From contig NZ_CP081001.1 in NCBI RefSeq assembly GCF_029590555.1, positions 992,001 through 1,056,000 on the forward strand: 64,000 nucleotides of DNA. Direction: 5' to 3'. Positions 26,386 to 35,143 of this stretch are shown here, in pieces. The stretch comes from Sphingobium sp. V4 (GTDB lineage Bacteria > Pseudomonadota > Alphaproteobacteria > Sphingomonadales > Sphingomonadaceae). The notes under the pieces are model-generated. The model did not search any database, was not told the origin of the DNA, and saw nothing but the letters and a program-made list of their open reading frames with translations. The translations under genes and the position numbers were made by a program. Each line of letters begins with the position of its first letter. The stretch's first letter is position 1.

Positions 26386-27125
26386 TGGGCATCGACCGGT
26401 CACCTGTTCCGTTGGCTTCGCTGGAAACGAACGGAGGCGACGAAAAGACGCCTTCCGCGCGTTCCGCCCAACAGGGCTTCACGGCTTCCCCCCGTTCCGC
26501 CCAACAGGGCTTCACGCTGATCGAACTGCTCGTCGCGCTCATGATCTTCGCCATGCTGGCGGCGGCGGGCGTACTGCTGCTGGGCAACAGCGTGTCCGCG
26601 CAGGCGCAGGTCAAGGCGCGGTTGGACGACATGGCGGCGGTGCAGCGTGCCGGCGGGGCGCTGGCCGGCGATCTGGGTCAGGCGGTGCCACGCATCACCC
26701 GGACCGAGGCGGGGACGCTTGCGCCGGCTTTCTGGGCGCATGACGGTGGCGAAGGCCAGCCGGTGATGCAGTTCGTTCGCGGCGGCTGGGACAATCTGGG
26801 CGATCTGCCGCGTCCTTCCTTGCAGAAGGTCGAATATTGGGTGCGCCAGGGGCGGCTGGAGCGGCGGACCTACGCGCAACTGGATGGGGCGGCGGGCGAT
26901 GATCCCGCCGCGCTGCTGGAGAATGTCGAGGCGGTGACGCTGCGGTTTCGCGACGCCCAGGGCGAATGGCGCGAAGACTGGACGCCGACTCAGCCCGACC
27001 TGCTGCCGAAAGCGGTGGAGATGAGCGTGACGCGCACCGGCGAGCCGGCGGTGACGCTGCAGTTCCTCGTCGCGCCCGGTCCGGCGGAAAAGCCCGCCGA
27101 AACGGCAGGAGCGGGCGGTGCCTGA
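26385..27125 (+). CDS. gspJ: Minor pseudopilin GspJ with repeated leader
   Basis: This protein of 246 residues has its cleavage expected at Gly42-Phe43 (QQGFTLIELLVALMIFAM). A typical GspJ beta domain follows (VQRAGGALAGDLGQAVPRITR; FVRGGWDN). The leader carries two 11-residue units, RSAQQGFTASP and RSAQQGFTLIE. Both contain G-F-T, but only the second continues into the helix. ATG 26385 overlaps the gspI stop; the frame is open upstream, through gspI. C-terminus is Pro/Ala/Gly-rich. Confidence 0.92.
   Translation: MGIDRSPVPLASLETNGGDEKTPSARSAQQGFTASPRSAQQGFTLIELLVALMIFAMLAAAGVLLLGNSVSAQAQVKARLDDMAAVQRAGGALAGDLGQAVPRITRTEAGTLAPAFWAHDGGEGQPVMQFVRGGWDNLGDLPRPSLQKVEYWVRQGRLERRTYAQLDGAAGDDPAALLENVEAVTLRFRDAQGEWREDWTPTQPDLLPKAVEMSVTRTGEPAVTLQFLVAPGPAEKPAETAGAGGA
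26460..26525 (+). repeat. Two 33-bp tandem repeats in gspJ
   Basis: Units lie at 26460-26492 and 26493-26525. They share CGTTCCGCCCAACAGGGCTT exactly and encode RSAQQGFT twice. Confidence 0.92.
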
Positions 27126-28107
27126 TCCCCGCAGGAAAGCCGAGGCGGGCGCAGCGCTGCTGACCGTGCTGCTGCTGGTGGCGGTGATGGCGGTGGTCGC
27201 CGCCGGCGCGCTGGAGCGGCTGGCGCTGGCCACGCGCATGACGGGCAATGGCGGCGCGGTCGACCAAGCGCGGGCCTATGCCGATGCGGGGACCGAGATC
27301 GCCCGGCTGCGGATCGGCGATCTGGTCGCGTCCAATCCCACGAAGATGACGCTGGCGGGGGGATGGATGGGCGCGCCGCAGGCGATCCCGGTGCCCGGCG
27401 GCGTTGCGACCGCGCGCGTCACCGACGGCAGCAACTGCTTCAACCTCAACAGCGTGGTTAGCGGCGAGAATGAGGCCGCGCTTCAGGTCCGCCCCATCGG
27501 CGTCACCCAGTTCCAGGCGCTGCTCCAGGCGCTGGGCGTCGACGCGCGGCAGGCGCAGGCGGCGTCCGCCAGTCTTGCCGACTGGATTGACAGCGATGCC
27601 GTGCCGCAGCCGGGCGGAGCGGAGGATGATCTTTATGCGCAGGCCGAGCGTCCCTATCGCGCGGCGAACCGCATGATGGTCGATCCCAGCGAGTTGCGGG
27701 CGGTGGCGGGGATCACGCCGGCCATCTATGATCTGGTCAAACCCTGGATATGCGCGCTGCCGGTCACGGATTTGTCGCCGATCAACATCAATACGCTGCT
27801 GCCCGATCAGGCGCCGCTCGTCGCCATGCTGTTGCCAGGGGAAATGAGCGTCGCGCAGGCACGGCAATTGCTGGCGCAGCGGCCTGCGGACGGCTACGGC
27901 GGGACGGTGCAATTCTGGGCCTTGCCTTCGCTCGCCGGCCTGTCGCCGATGACCGAAGTGTCGGAACAGGTCAAAATGACGACAGGATTTTTCGGAGTAG
28001 AGGTTTCTGTGGATGTCGGGGGAACGCAACTGGTGGAGCGGGCGCTGATCGACGCGCGGCAAAGCCCGGCGATATTGGTGCGGCGCAGTTGGGGGGCAGG
28101 TGCATGA
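27118..28107 (+). CDS. gspK: Minor pseudopilin GspK
   Basis: This protein of 329 residues is the largest pseudopilin and caps the tip complex. It starts with GTG at 27118 inside gspJ. It has a short normal leader (MPDPRRKAEAG) before AALLTVLLLVAVMAVVAAGALE, with no repeat. As is usual for GspK, the residue five after cleavage is not Glu. The large helical insertion domain includes NLNSVV, SLADWIDSDAVPQPGGAEDD and NINTLLPDQAPL. The stop overlaps gspL (ATGA). Confidence 0.93.
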   Translation: MPDPRRKAEAGAALLTVLLLVAVMAVVAAGALERLALATRMTGNGGAVDQARAYADAGTEIARLRIGDLVASNPTKMTLAGGWMGAPQAIPVPGGVATARVTDGSNCFNLNSVVSGENEAALQVRPIGVTQFQALLQALGVDARQAQAASASLADWIDSDAVPQPGGAEDDLYAQAERPYRAANRMMVDPSELRAVAGITPAIYDLVKPWICALPVTDLSPININTLLPDQAPLVAMLLPGEMSVAQARQLLAQRPADGYGGTVQFWALPSLAGLSPMTEVSEQVKMTTGFFGVEVSVDVGGTQLVERALIDARQSPAILVRRSWGAGA

Positions 28108-29222
28108 GCAGCCGCGATGCCCTGATCGTCTTTCTGCCCGAGGCGGAAACCGCGCCCGCGCGCTGGACGCGGGTGGTGGATGGCGCGCCGGTTCGGACGG
28201 GCGAAGGCGCAAACTGGCTCGCTGCGTGCGGGATCGCCGCGCTGCCGGAGCAGGCTCGCGTGCTGCTGGTGCCGCCGGCCGCGCTGGTGACGTTGCACTG
28301 GATAGCCCATCCCGACCTGCCCGCGCGGCAGGGGCGGGCGGCATCGCGACTGACCGCGCTGGCGGCAGGACTGCTGCCGGCCGACCAGCTGTTCGCCGCT
28401 ACCGACGAGAATGACGATCCGGCGCGGCCGTATGTGGTGGCGGTCGCCAGCCGCGCCGACATGCAGCACTGGTTGCTCTGGGCGCAGCATCATGGCCTGG
28501 ACCCGGACATCATCGTCCCTGCGCCACTGCTGTTGCCGGAGCCGGACAAGGGGCTGACCCGTGGCGTGGTGGGCGGGAACGCAATGCTGCGCGGCGTGGA
28601 CATGGCGCTGCCCGCCGACATGGCCTTGCCCGAACTGATCGGCGATGCGCCCATCGTAGACGCCGATCCGGGGGCGATCGAGGGCCGCGCGATCGCCGCG
28701 CTCGATGCGCCGCCGCTCGATCTGCGACAGGGCGAGTTTGCCAAGCGGGTGCGGCGTGCGGTCGACCGCATGGCGATCGGTCGCATCGCGCTGTGGAGCG
28801 GGCTGCTCCTGCTGGTCAGCCTGCTGATCGCGCTCGTCACGATCGCCCGCCAGCATATGGAAGCGAGCAGGCTCGACGGGGAAAGCCTGGCCCTGGCGCA
28901 GCAGGTACTGCCCAACGCCACCGATGCCGCGCAGGCGCAGGTCGAGATGGAAGCGAGGCTGGCGGCGCGCGGTGCAGGCGGCCGCGCCTTCACCGCGCCG
29001 GTTTCGGGCCTTCTCGCCGCAATGCAGGACGCGCCGGGCGTCGCGCTGACCAGCCTGTCGCGTGACCCCGACGGCATGGTTCGCGCGACGCTGGCGGCGG
29101 CCAGGTCGGATGACATCAACATAGTCTTGCTGGCGTTGCAGGCGTCCGGCTTCACGATCACGGCCACCCCGTCGCAGGATCCGGGCGGGCGGACGCTGGC
29201 GGACATCACGGTGCGGTCATGA
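28104..29222 (+). CDS. gspL: Type II secretion protein GspL
   Basis: This bitopic inner-membrane protein of 372 residues binds GspE in the cytoplasm and GspM in the membrane. The actin-like cytoplasmic domain spans about residues 1-225. The transmembrane segment is IALWSGLLLLVSLLIALVTI near 232-252, and a small periplasmic ferredoxin-like domain follows. ATG 28104 overlaps the gspK stop; a longer open frame starting at 27750 lies wholly within gspK and is not used. It ends overlapping gspM (ATGA). Confidence 0.93.
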   Translation: MSSRDALIVFLPEAETAPARWTRVVDGAPVRTGEGANWLAACGIAALPEQARVLLVPPAALVTLHWIAHPDLPARQGRAASRLTALAAGLLPADQLFAATDENDDPARPYVVAVASRADMQHWLLWAQHHGLDPDIIVPAPLLLPEPDKGLTRGVVGGNAMLRGVDMALPADMALPELIGDAPIVDADPGAIEGRAIAALDAPPLDLRQGEFAKRVRRAVDRMAIGRIALWSGLLLLVSLLIALVTIARQHMEASRLDGESLALAQQVLPNATDAAQAQVEMEARLAARGAGGRAFTAPVSGLLAAMQDAPGVALTSLSRDPDGMVRATLAAARSDDINIVLLALQASGFTITATPSQDPGGRTLADITVRS

Positions 29223-29707
29223 TGGAACGAATAGCCACTTACTGGGCGGAGCGTTCCGCCCGCGAACACTATCTGCTGGGCGTCATGTTCGTGCTGCTGG
29301 CCGGGGTGATCCTGTGGTTCGGGGTCGCCATGCCGCTCGATCGCGCGCAGAGGAGCGCGCGAGACTCCATGGCCGAAGCGACCGATCGCAATGCCGCCAT
29401 CCGTGCGGCGGTGAAGCAGTTGAAGGCGCTGCCCCGCACGCCTGTGAACAGCGGTCCGGCAACCCCGCTAGACCAGTTTGTCGGCCAGGGCGCCGGCGAG
29501 GCCGGGCTGACGCTGGAGCGTGCACAGGCGCAGGGCAATGACCGGATGGACATCGCCATCGCATCGGTCCGGCCGATTGCGCTTCTTTCCTGGCTGTCGC
29601 AGCTCGAGGCGCAGGGCGTGCGCGTGGAAACGATGAGTGCGCGCCCGTCGCCCACGGTTGGCAGCGTGTCGGTGCAGGCGGTGCTGGTGCGGGGGGAGGG
29701 GCAATGA
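29219..29707 (+). CDS. gspM: Type II secretion protein GspM
   Basis: This protein of 162 residues has one membrane segment (YLLGVMFVLLAGVILWFGVAM, about residues 19-39), a coiled stretch and a small periplasmic fold of the GspM/PilO type. It pairs with GspL. It is coupled to gspL and gspN by 4-nt overlaps. Confidence 0.88.
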   Translation: MMERIATYWAERSAREHYLLGVMFVLLAGVILWFGVAMPLDRAQRSARDSMAEATDRNAAIRAAVKQLKALPRTPVNSGPATPLDQFVGQGAGEAGLTLERAQAQGNDRMDIAIASVRPIALLSWLSQLEAQGVRVETMSARPSPTVGSVSVQAVLVRGEGQ

Positions 29708-30426
29708 TGGGCCTCCATCTGTCACGCCGCAGCCGGATTGCACTGATCCTGGTCCTGCTCGTCGGACTTCTGCTGTTTCTGCCGATGCGCGTCGCGCTCG
29801 GCCTTGCCGGGCTTGAGCGGCTGGGCGTCGCCGCGCGGGACGTGCGGGGCACGGTGTGGAACGGGCGGATCGAGCAGCTGATGCTCGGCGATATGCCTAT
29901 GGGCAGCGTGCGGGCGGGTCTTTCGCCCGTCTCTCTGCTGGTGGGCCGCGCCCGCTTCGACATCGCCCGAAGCCAGGGGCTGGCCGACGATATCAAGGGG
30001 GCGTTGACGGTCGGCTTCGGCCGGGTCGGCGTGGACGACGTGACCGGCGCGGTGCCCCTGGGCCGCAGTTTTGCGCCGCTGCCGGTCGGCGGCCTGATGC
30101 TGGACGATGTCAGCGCTTATTATCGCGGCGACCGGTGCGGCCATGCCGAAGGGCGGGTCCGCGCGCGCATGGCCGGGCAGTTTCCGGGGCTGAACCTCAG
30201 CCAGGGGCTGTCGGGCGCGGTGGCGTGTGACGGCGATGCGCTGCTCCTGGCGCTGGTCAGCCAGTCCGGCCTGGAGAAAATCAATCTGCGTATCTGGCGA
30301 TCAGGCCGATATACTGCGGAAATGCGGGTCGAAACCGCCGATCCCGCCCTGACCGGCGCGCTGGGTCAGGCCGGTTTCGCCAGCGTCGGCAATGCCCAGG
30401 TGCTGAAGGTCGAAGGCACGCTGTGA
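29704..30426 (+). CDS. gspN: Type II secretion protein GspN
   Basis: This protein of 240 residues has an N-terminal membrane anchor (ALILVLLVGLLLFLPMRVAL) and a periplasmic domain beginning LAARDVRGTVWNG-like, the T2SN family pattern. GspN is an accessory part found in only some T2SS. Two adjacent ATGs (29704, 29707) could start it. Its stop overlaps the GTG of the peptidase gene. Confidence 0.85.
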   Translation: MMGLHLSRRSRIALILVLLVGLLLFLPMRVALGLAGLERLGVAARDVRGTVWNGRIEQLMLGDMPMGSVRAGLSPVSLLVGRARFDIARSQGLADDIKGALTVGFGRVGVDDVTGAVPLGRSFAPLPVGGLMLDDVSAYYRGDRCGHAEGRVRARMAGQFPGLNLSQGLSGAVACDGDALLLALVSQSGLEKINLRIWRSGRYTAEMRVETADPALTGALGQAGFASVGNAQVLKVEGTL

Positions 30427-31166
30427 TCCAGCCGGTAGCGGCGTTGATCGGCGCGCTGGCCGGCGCGATCATCGGCAGTTTCCTCGCGACCCTGATCCTG
30501 CGCTGGCCGCAGGGGCGCAGCGTCATGCGCGGGCGCTCCGCCTGTGACGGGTGCGGCCGGACGCTGACTGCCAGCGATCTGGTACCGATGGTCAGTGCGC
30601 TGCTGAGCGGCGGCCGCTGCCGGACCTGCGGCGCGCGGATCGATCCGCTGCATGGGCGGGTGGAGGCCGGCTGTGCGATCATCGGAGCTTTGGCATTGGG
30701 TTTCAGGCCGGATCCGGGCGGGATCGGCTGGATGTGCGGCGGCTGGGTGCTGCTGACCCTGGCGATTCTCGATTGGCGCCATTTCTGGCTCCCCGATGCG
30801 CTGACGCTGCCGCTCGCCTTTATGGGGCTGACGCTGGGACTCTGGGCGAGCGACGTGATTCTGGCCGACCGGATCATCGGTGCGGCGATCGGCTATGGCC
30901 TGTTGCTGGCCATCGCGCTCGGCTATCGGGCGCTGCGGGGGCGGGACGGCCTGGGGCTGGGCGACGCCAAGCTGCTGGGCGCGCTGGGCGCCTGGTTCGG
31001 ATGGCAGGCGCTGCCCTTCATCCTTCTGATCGCGTCGTCGGTCGGACTGGCGGTCATGCTGGTGTCGGGGCGGGCGCGGCAGGCCACGGCGCGCGTACCG
31101 CTCGGCACTTTCCTGGCCGGCGCAGCGCTGCCCGGCTGGCTGGTCGCTTCGCGCCTGATGATGTGA
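30423..31166 (+). CDS. gspO: Prepilin peptidase / N-methyltransferase GspO
   Basis: This polytopic membrane aspartyl protease of 247 residues removes pseudopilin leaders after Gly and methylates the new N-terminus. The tetra-cysteine cytoplasmic loop is CDGC (41-44) and CRTC (66-69). The catalytic aspartates lie in AILDWRHFWLPD and GLGLGDAKLLG. It begins with GTG overlapping gspN and is the last gene of the operon, 1 bp from tRNA-Pro on the other strand. It must cope with the unusually long repeat-bearing leaders encoded upstream. Confidence 0.94.
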   Translation: MIQPVAALIGALAGAIIGSFLATLILRWPQGRSVMRGRSACDGCGRTLTASDLVPMVSALLSGGRCRTCGARIDPLHGRVEAGCAIIGALALGFRPDPGGIGWMCGGWVLLTLAILDWRHFWLPDALTLPLAFMGLTLGLWASDVILADRIIGAAIGYGLLLAIALGYRALRGRDGLGLGDAKLLGALGAWFGWQALPFILLIASSVGLAVMLVSGRARQATARVPLGTFLAGAALPGWLVASRLMM

Positions 31167-31167
31167 G

Positions 31168-31244
<77 letters not shown>

Positions 31245-31397
31245 AATGCGGCGGCCTTAGCGGGGAAGCGCGCGTGCCGTCAATCGGCGATCGGCGGAAC
31301 AACTGCCACAAAAGCAGAATTATCGGGATCGATACGCCCGGAAACCCCAACAGGGTCGTCATTCCCGGCGAAATGCGAAACATTCGGTCCAAATGAA

Positions 31398-31425
31398 AAG
31401 GGCGGGCCCTTTCGGACCCGCCCTT
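31398..31425 (-). terminator. Terminator of the small lipoprotein gene
   Basis: A perfect 9-bp outer stem (AAGGGCGGG / CCCGCCCTT) runs into TTTT when read on the minus strand, about 23 bp after the lipoprotein stop. Confidence 0.85.
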
Positions 31426-31448
31426 CGAAAATCTCGCTAGCGCGAAGA

Positions 31449-31652
31449 TTACATCGCGTTCGCAACGTTGTTCGTCGCGTTCGCGGCGTTTTCAGCGGCG
31501 TTCGCGGCGTTGTCAGCAGCGTTGACGGCGTTTTCGACGACGTTTTCGACGACAGCGTTCGAAGCGTTCGCGGTCTCGTTGGCCGGCTTCTCACCGCAAG
31601 CGGCGAGGGCCATCAGGCTGGCCGAAGCGAAAACAACTGCGATCTTCTTCAT
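31449..31652 (-). CDS. Tiny Asn/Ala-rich lipoprotein
   Basis: This protein of 67 residues has an N-terminal signal MKKIAVVFASASLMALAAC with lipobox LAAC at Cys19. The mature part is almost only Asn, Ala, Val and Glu in a short-period repeat (NAAENAANATNNVANAM). It would form a long amphipathic helix, as in entericidin- or Lpp-like small lipoproteins. It has its own terminator. A membrane or peptidoglycan-spacer role is a guess; no family is assigned. A longer frame to 31673 lacks a signal-type start. Confidence 0.78.
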   Translation of the reverse strand: MKKIAVVFASASLMALAACGEKPANETANASNAVVENVVENAVNAADNAANAAENAANATNNVANAM

Positions 31653-31809
31653 TGTGTACGGCTCCCATAGCATTATGCCGCGTCTGGCACGTTACAAATG
31701 TGGCCCTACGCGAGCGACCCGCATTAACGTGTGCGCTGCACAAATCAATGCTTTTCTGCGTCGGTGAAGCGGCAGAATCACGCGACGGAGTGTTGTCTAC
31801 TATAAAAGT

Positions 31810-33186
31810 TCAGTTAGCGCTCAATGTTTCTGAGGCATTGGCGACAAGGTCCAGCGTCACCGACCACGCGGCGACATTCTGGCGCAGCTGCTCGGGATCG
31901 ACCTTGTCCAGCGTATCGTCCGGCGTGTGGTGCAGGTCGAAATAGCGGGTGCCATCCTGTTGCAGATCAATGACCGGAACCCCGGCCTTGACCAGCGGCG
32001 CGATGTCTGCGCCGCCGCCCGCTTCCTGCGTGCCGGCGCCCACGCCGAGCGGGGCGAGCGCCTGCGCGATCCGACGGGACAAGGCCTCATGGCCCTTGGG
32101 CAATTTGAAATCGACCCGCCAGATTCGATCCGCACCGAAATCCGATTCGATCGCCAGCGCATGTTTCTCGGACCCATGCGCCTTGTAATAGGCGCGCGCG
32201 CCATCGCCGCCGACTTCTTCCGCGCCGGCCATCAGCACGCGGATGGTGCGGCGGGGTTGCCCGGCCTTGGCGACCTGAAGCGCGGAGGCGGCAGCGATGG
32301 CGCAGCCCGTCGCGTCATCGATCGCGCCGGTGCCCTGGTCCCAGCTGTCGAGATGGCAGGCCGCCACGACCAGACCCGCCGACGGGTCGCTGCCCGGAAT
32401 TTCGGCGACGACATTGCCCGATGGCTGGTCCTTCAGCATCCTGGACGTCAGGGTAAGATGGAGCGTCACCGGCTGGCCCCGCTTGACGACGCGCGCGAGT
32501 TGCTCGGCGTCGGGTACGGAGAGCGCGGCGGCCGGGATCGGCGTCGCGCCTTCGGCCCACATCTGGACGCCGGTATGCGGCACGCGATGATGGTCGGTGC
32601 CGATCGACCGGATCAAAATGGCGATTGCGCCCTTCTTCGACGCGATGCTCGGTCCCTGCCGCCGCGCGGCCCCGAAATAGCCGTAGGAGGAACCGTCCTG
32701 CGTCGCCTTCATGCCATGATCGACAAAGGCGATCTTGCCCTTGAGGCTCGCATCCGGCGCGGCCTCCAGGTCGGCGATGCTTTGGAAATAGACGACCTCG
32801 CCCTCAAGCCCCTTGTCGCTGGTCGATCCGCTGTTGCCCAGCGCCGCCAGGACCAGTGTCTGCGGGAAGGGGGAGAGGATGCGCGCTTCGTCGCGCCCGC
32901 GCACCCAGACGGGCATGGTGTAGGATTCGGCCCGGACGTTCGAGAAGCCCAGCGCCTTGAGCTTCGCGACGGCCCAGTCGCGGGCGCGCGCTTCCTGCGG
33001 CGTGCCGGCGGGGCGCGGGCCGACTTCCGTCGTCAGCCCTTCGGTAAAGTCCCAGGCGACATCGTCCTTGAGCGCCGATTCCCGAATCGCGCCGCTGCTG
33101 GCGGCCGGAGCGGCGAAGGAGAGGGAGGGGGTGAGGATGCTGCCAAGGAGGAGGGCGGCGAGCGGACCCGATCGGATTTTCTGCAT
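31810..33186 (-). CDS. Secreted M28 family zinc metallopeptidase with PA domain
   Basis: This protein of 458 residues has a signal peptide (PLAALLLGSILTPSLSFAAPA). A PA-type insert near residues 120-230 precedes the di-zinc peptidase core: ACHLDSWDQGTGAIDDATG supplies His and the bridging Asp, AEEVGGDG the catalytic Glu pair, ESDFGAD the Asp and FDLHHTPDDTLD the last His. It is likely a periplasmic or exported aminopeptidase or carboxypeptidase. With the T2SS close by it is a possible, untested secretion substrate. ATG 33186 (MQKIRSG) is chosen for the signal peptide. Confidence 0.9.
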   Translation of the reverse strand: MQKIRSGPLAALLLGSILTPSLSFAAPAASSGAIRESALKDDVAWDFTEGLTTEVGPRPAGTPQEARARDWAVAKLKALGFSNVRAESYTMPVWVRGRDEARILSPFPQTLVLAALGNSGSTSDKGLEGEVVYFQSIADLEAAPDASLKGKIAFVDHGMKATQDGSSYGYFGAARRQGPSIASKKGAIAILIRSIGTDHHRVPHTGVQMWAEGATPIPAAALSVPDAEQLARVVKRGQPVTLHLTLTSRMLKDQPSGNVVAEIPGSDPSAGLVVAACHLDSWDQGTGAIDDATGCAIAAASALQVAKAGQPRRTIRVLMAGAEEVGGDGARAYYKAHGSEKHALAIESDFGADRIWRVDFKLPKGHEALSRRIAQALAPLGVGAGTQEAGGGADIAPLVKAGVPVIDLQQDGTRYFDLHHTPDDTLDKVDPEQLRQNVAAWSVTLDLVANASETLSAN

Positions 33187-33287
33187 GGATGAAGGCGTAA
33201 CGAGCCATCCGCCATTTGCCAATATGGTCCGCCTCCGCTAACCCGACGCGGATTTCCCTATCTGTTCTTTCGGAGCTGCGCGAACCC

Positions 33288-34973
33288 ATGTCCGCTTCCT
33301 CGCAATATGCCTATGTCATGAAGAGCATGACCAAGAGCTTCGCCGGTGCGGCGAAGCCGGTGCTCAACCAGATCAACCTGCAATTCTACCGCGGCGCCAA
33401 GATCGGCATCGTCGGCCCCAACGGTGCGGGCAAATCGACCCTGATGAAGATCATGGCCGGCATCGATACCGATTTTTCGGGCGAAGCCTGGCCGGGCGAG
33501 AATATCACAGTCGGCTATCTGCCGCAGGAGCCGCAGCTCGACCCGACCAAGAATGTCCTGGAAAACGTCAAGGACGGCGCGCGCGAAATCGCGGACAAGA
33601 TGGACCGTTTCAACGAGATCAGCATGATCATGGCCGATCCGCCGGAGGATGTCGATTTCGACGCCCTGATGGAGGAAATGGGCACGTTGCAGGAACAGAT
33701 CGACGCGGTCGACGGCTGGACGCTCGACAACCAGCTGGAAATCGCGATGGAGGCGCTGCGCTGCCCGCCGTCGGACTGGTCGGTGGAAAATCTGTCGGGT
33801 GGTGAAAAGCGTCGTATCGCGCTCACCCGCCTGCTGATCCAGAAGCCGGACATCCTGCTGCTCGACGAACCGACCAACCATCTCGACGCCGAAAGCGTCA
33901 CCTGGCTGGAAAATCACCTCAAGGAATATGCCGGCGCGGTGCTGATGATCACCCACGACCGCTATTTCCTCGACAATGTCGTCGGCTGGATCCTGGAACT
34001 CGATCGGGGCAAATATTTCCCCTATGAAGGCAACTACTCCACCTATCTGGAGAAGAAGTCCAAGCGTCTGGAGCAGGAGGACCGCGAAGCCACCGGCCGC
34101 CAGAAGGCGATCAACGATGAGCTGGAATGGATCAGGGCTGGCGTCAAGGGCCGCCAGACCAAGTCCAAGGCGCGCATCAAGAAGTTCGAGGAACTGGTCG
34201 CCAGCCAGAACAACCGCACCCCCGGCAAGGCCCAGATCGTCATCCAGGTGCCCGAGCGTCTGGGCGGAAAGGTGATCGAGGCAAAGAATATCAGCAAGGC
34301 CTATGGCGACAAGCTGCTGTTCGAAAACCTGTCCTTCCTGCTGCCGCCGGGCGGCATCGTCGGCGTGATCGGGCCGAACGGCGCGGGCAAGTCGACCCTG
34401 TTCCGCATCATCACCGGGCAGGAAACTCCCGATTCGGGCGAGATCGACATCGGGTCCACCGTGCGCCTGGGCTATGTCGACCAAAGCCGCGACCATCTCG
34501 ACCCGACCAAGAACGTCTGGGAGGAAGTCTCCGACGGCCTCGATTACGTCAAGGTCAACGGCCATGACATGTCGACCCGCGCCTATGTCGGCGCCTTCAA
34601 CTTCAAGGGCCAGGATCAGCAGAAGAATGTCGGCAAGCTGTCGGGCGGTGAACGCAACCGCGTCCACATCGCCAAGATGCTGAAGCGGGGCGGCAATGTG
34701 CTGCTGCTCGACGAACCGACCAACGACCTCGACGTCGAAACGCTGGGCGCGCTGGAAGAAGCGATTGAGAATTTCGCGGGCTGCGCCGTGGTTATCAGCC
34801 ACGACCGCTTCTTCCTCGATCGACTGGCCACCCACATTCTCGCCTTCGAAGGCGACAGCCATGTCGAATGGTTCGAGGGCAATTTCGAGGCCTATGAAGA
34901 AGACAAGCGCCGCCGCCTGGGCGATGCGGCCGATCGTCCGACGCGTCTCGCCTACAAGAAGCTGACGCGTTGA
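33288..34973 (+). CDS. ettA: Energy-dependent translational throttle EttA (ABC-F ATPase)
   Basis: This soluble ABC-F protein of 561 residues binds the ribosomal E site and gates the first translation step according to ATP/ADP. It has two ABC cassettes: GPNGAGKST near residue 47 with LSGGEKRR and LLLDEPTNHLDAES, and GPNGAGKST near 360 with LSGGERNR and LLLDEPTNDLDVET. The P-site linker with KGRQTKSKARI lies between. Length and linker fit EttA rather than Uup. ATG 33288 (MSASSQYAYVMK) is the family start; the frame opens 24 codons earlier. Confidence 0.96.
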   Translation: MSASSQYAYVMKSMTKSFAGAAKPVLNQINLQFYRGAKIGIVGPNGAGKSTLMKIMAGIDTDFSGEAWPGENITVGYLPQEPQLDPTKNVLENVKDGAREIADKMDRFNEISMIMADPPEDVDFDALMEEMGTLQEQIDAVDGWTLDNQLEIAMEALRCPPSDWSVENLSGGEKRRIALTRLLIQKPDILLLDEPTNHLDAESVTWLENHLKEYAGAVLMITHDRYFLDNVVGWILELDRGKYFPYEGNYSTYLEKKSKRLEQEDREATGRQKAINDELEWIRAGVKGRQTKSKARIKKFEELVASQNNRTPGKAQIVIQVPERLGGKVIEAKNISKAYGDKLLFENLSFLLPPGGIVGVIGPNGAGKSTLFRIITGQETPDSGEIDIGSTVRLGYVDQSRDHLDPTKNVWEEVSDGLDYVKVNGHDMSTRAYVGAFNFKGQDQQKNVGKLSGGERNRVHIAKMLKRGGNVLLLDEPTNDLDVETLGALEEAIENFAGCAVVISHDRFFLDRLATHILAFEGDSHVEWFEGNFEAYEEDKRRRLGDAADRPTRLAYKKLTR

Positions 34974-35109
34974 TGGGGCGCGATCCGTTGCAGGCGGGGT
35001 AACCGGATTGCAATCTTTGCAACCGCGAACGGCGTTTTCGCACTTGCGATGGTGGCGCTAACATTTCATAGAGAGCGGGCCTTTCAGGCATCCTCTCCTA
35101 AAACTTTCC

Positions 35110-35141
35110 AGGCCGGTCCTTTTTGGATCGGCCTTTTTTTT
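35110..35141. terminator. Terminator between ettA and the cytochrome c peroxidase gene
   Basis: A 10-bp stem with one G-T pair (AGGCCGGTCC / GGATCGGCCT) closes a five-T loop and is followed by eight T. It is positioned to end ettA; the convergent gene stops 3 bp away. Confidence 0.9.
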
Positions 35142-35143
35142 GG

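Noticed and set aside
27750..28103. Longer GspL start
   Set aside because: It would overlap nearly a third of gspK; ATG 28104 overlaps the gspK stop by 4 nt like the other junctions.
33258..34862. A 534-residue minus-strand frame opposite ettA
   Set aside because: It mirrors the two ABC cassettes of EttA. Long shadow frames are common at this G+C content.
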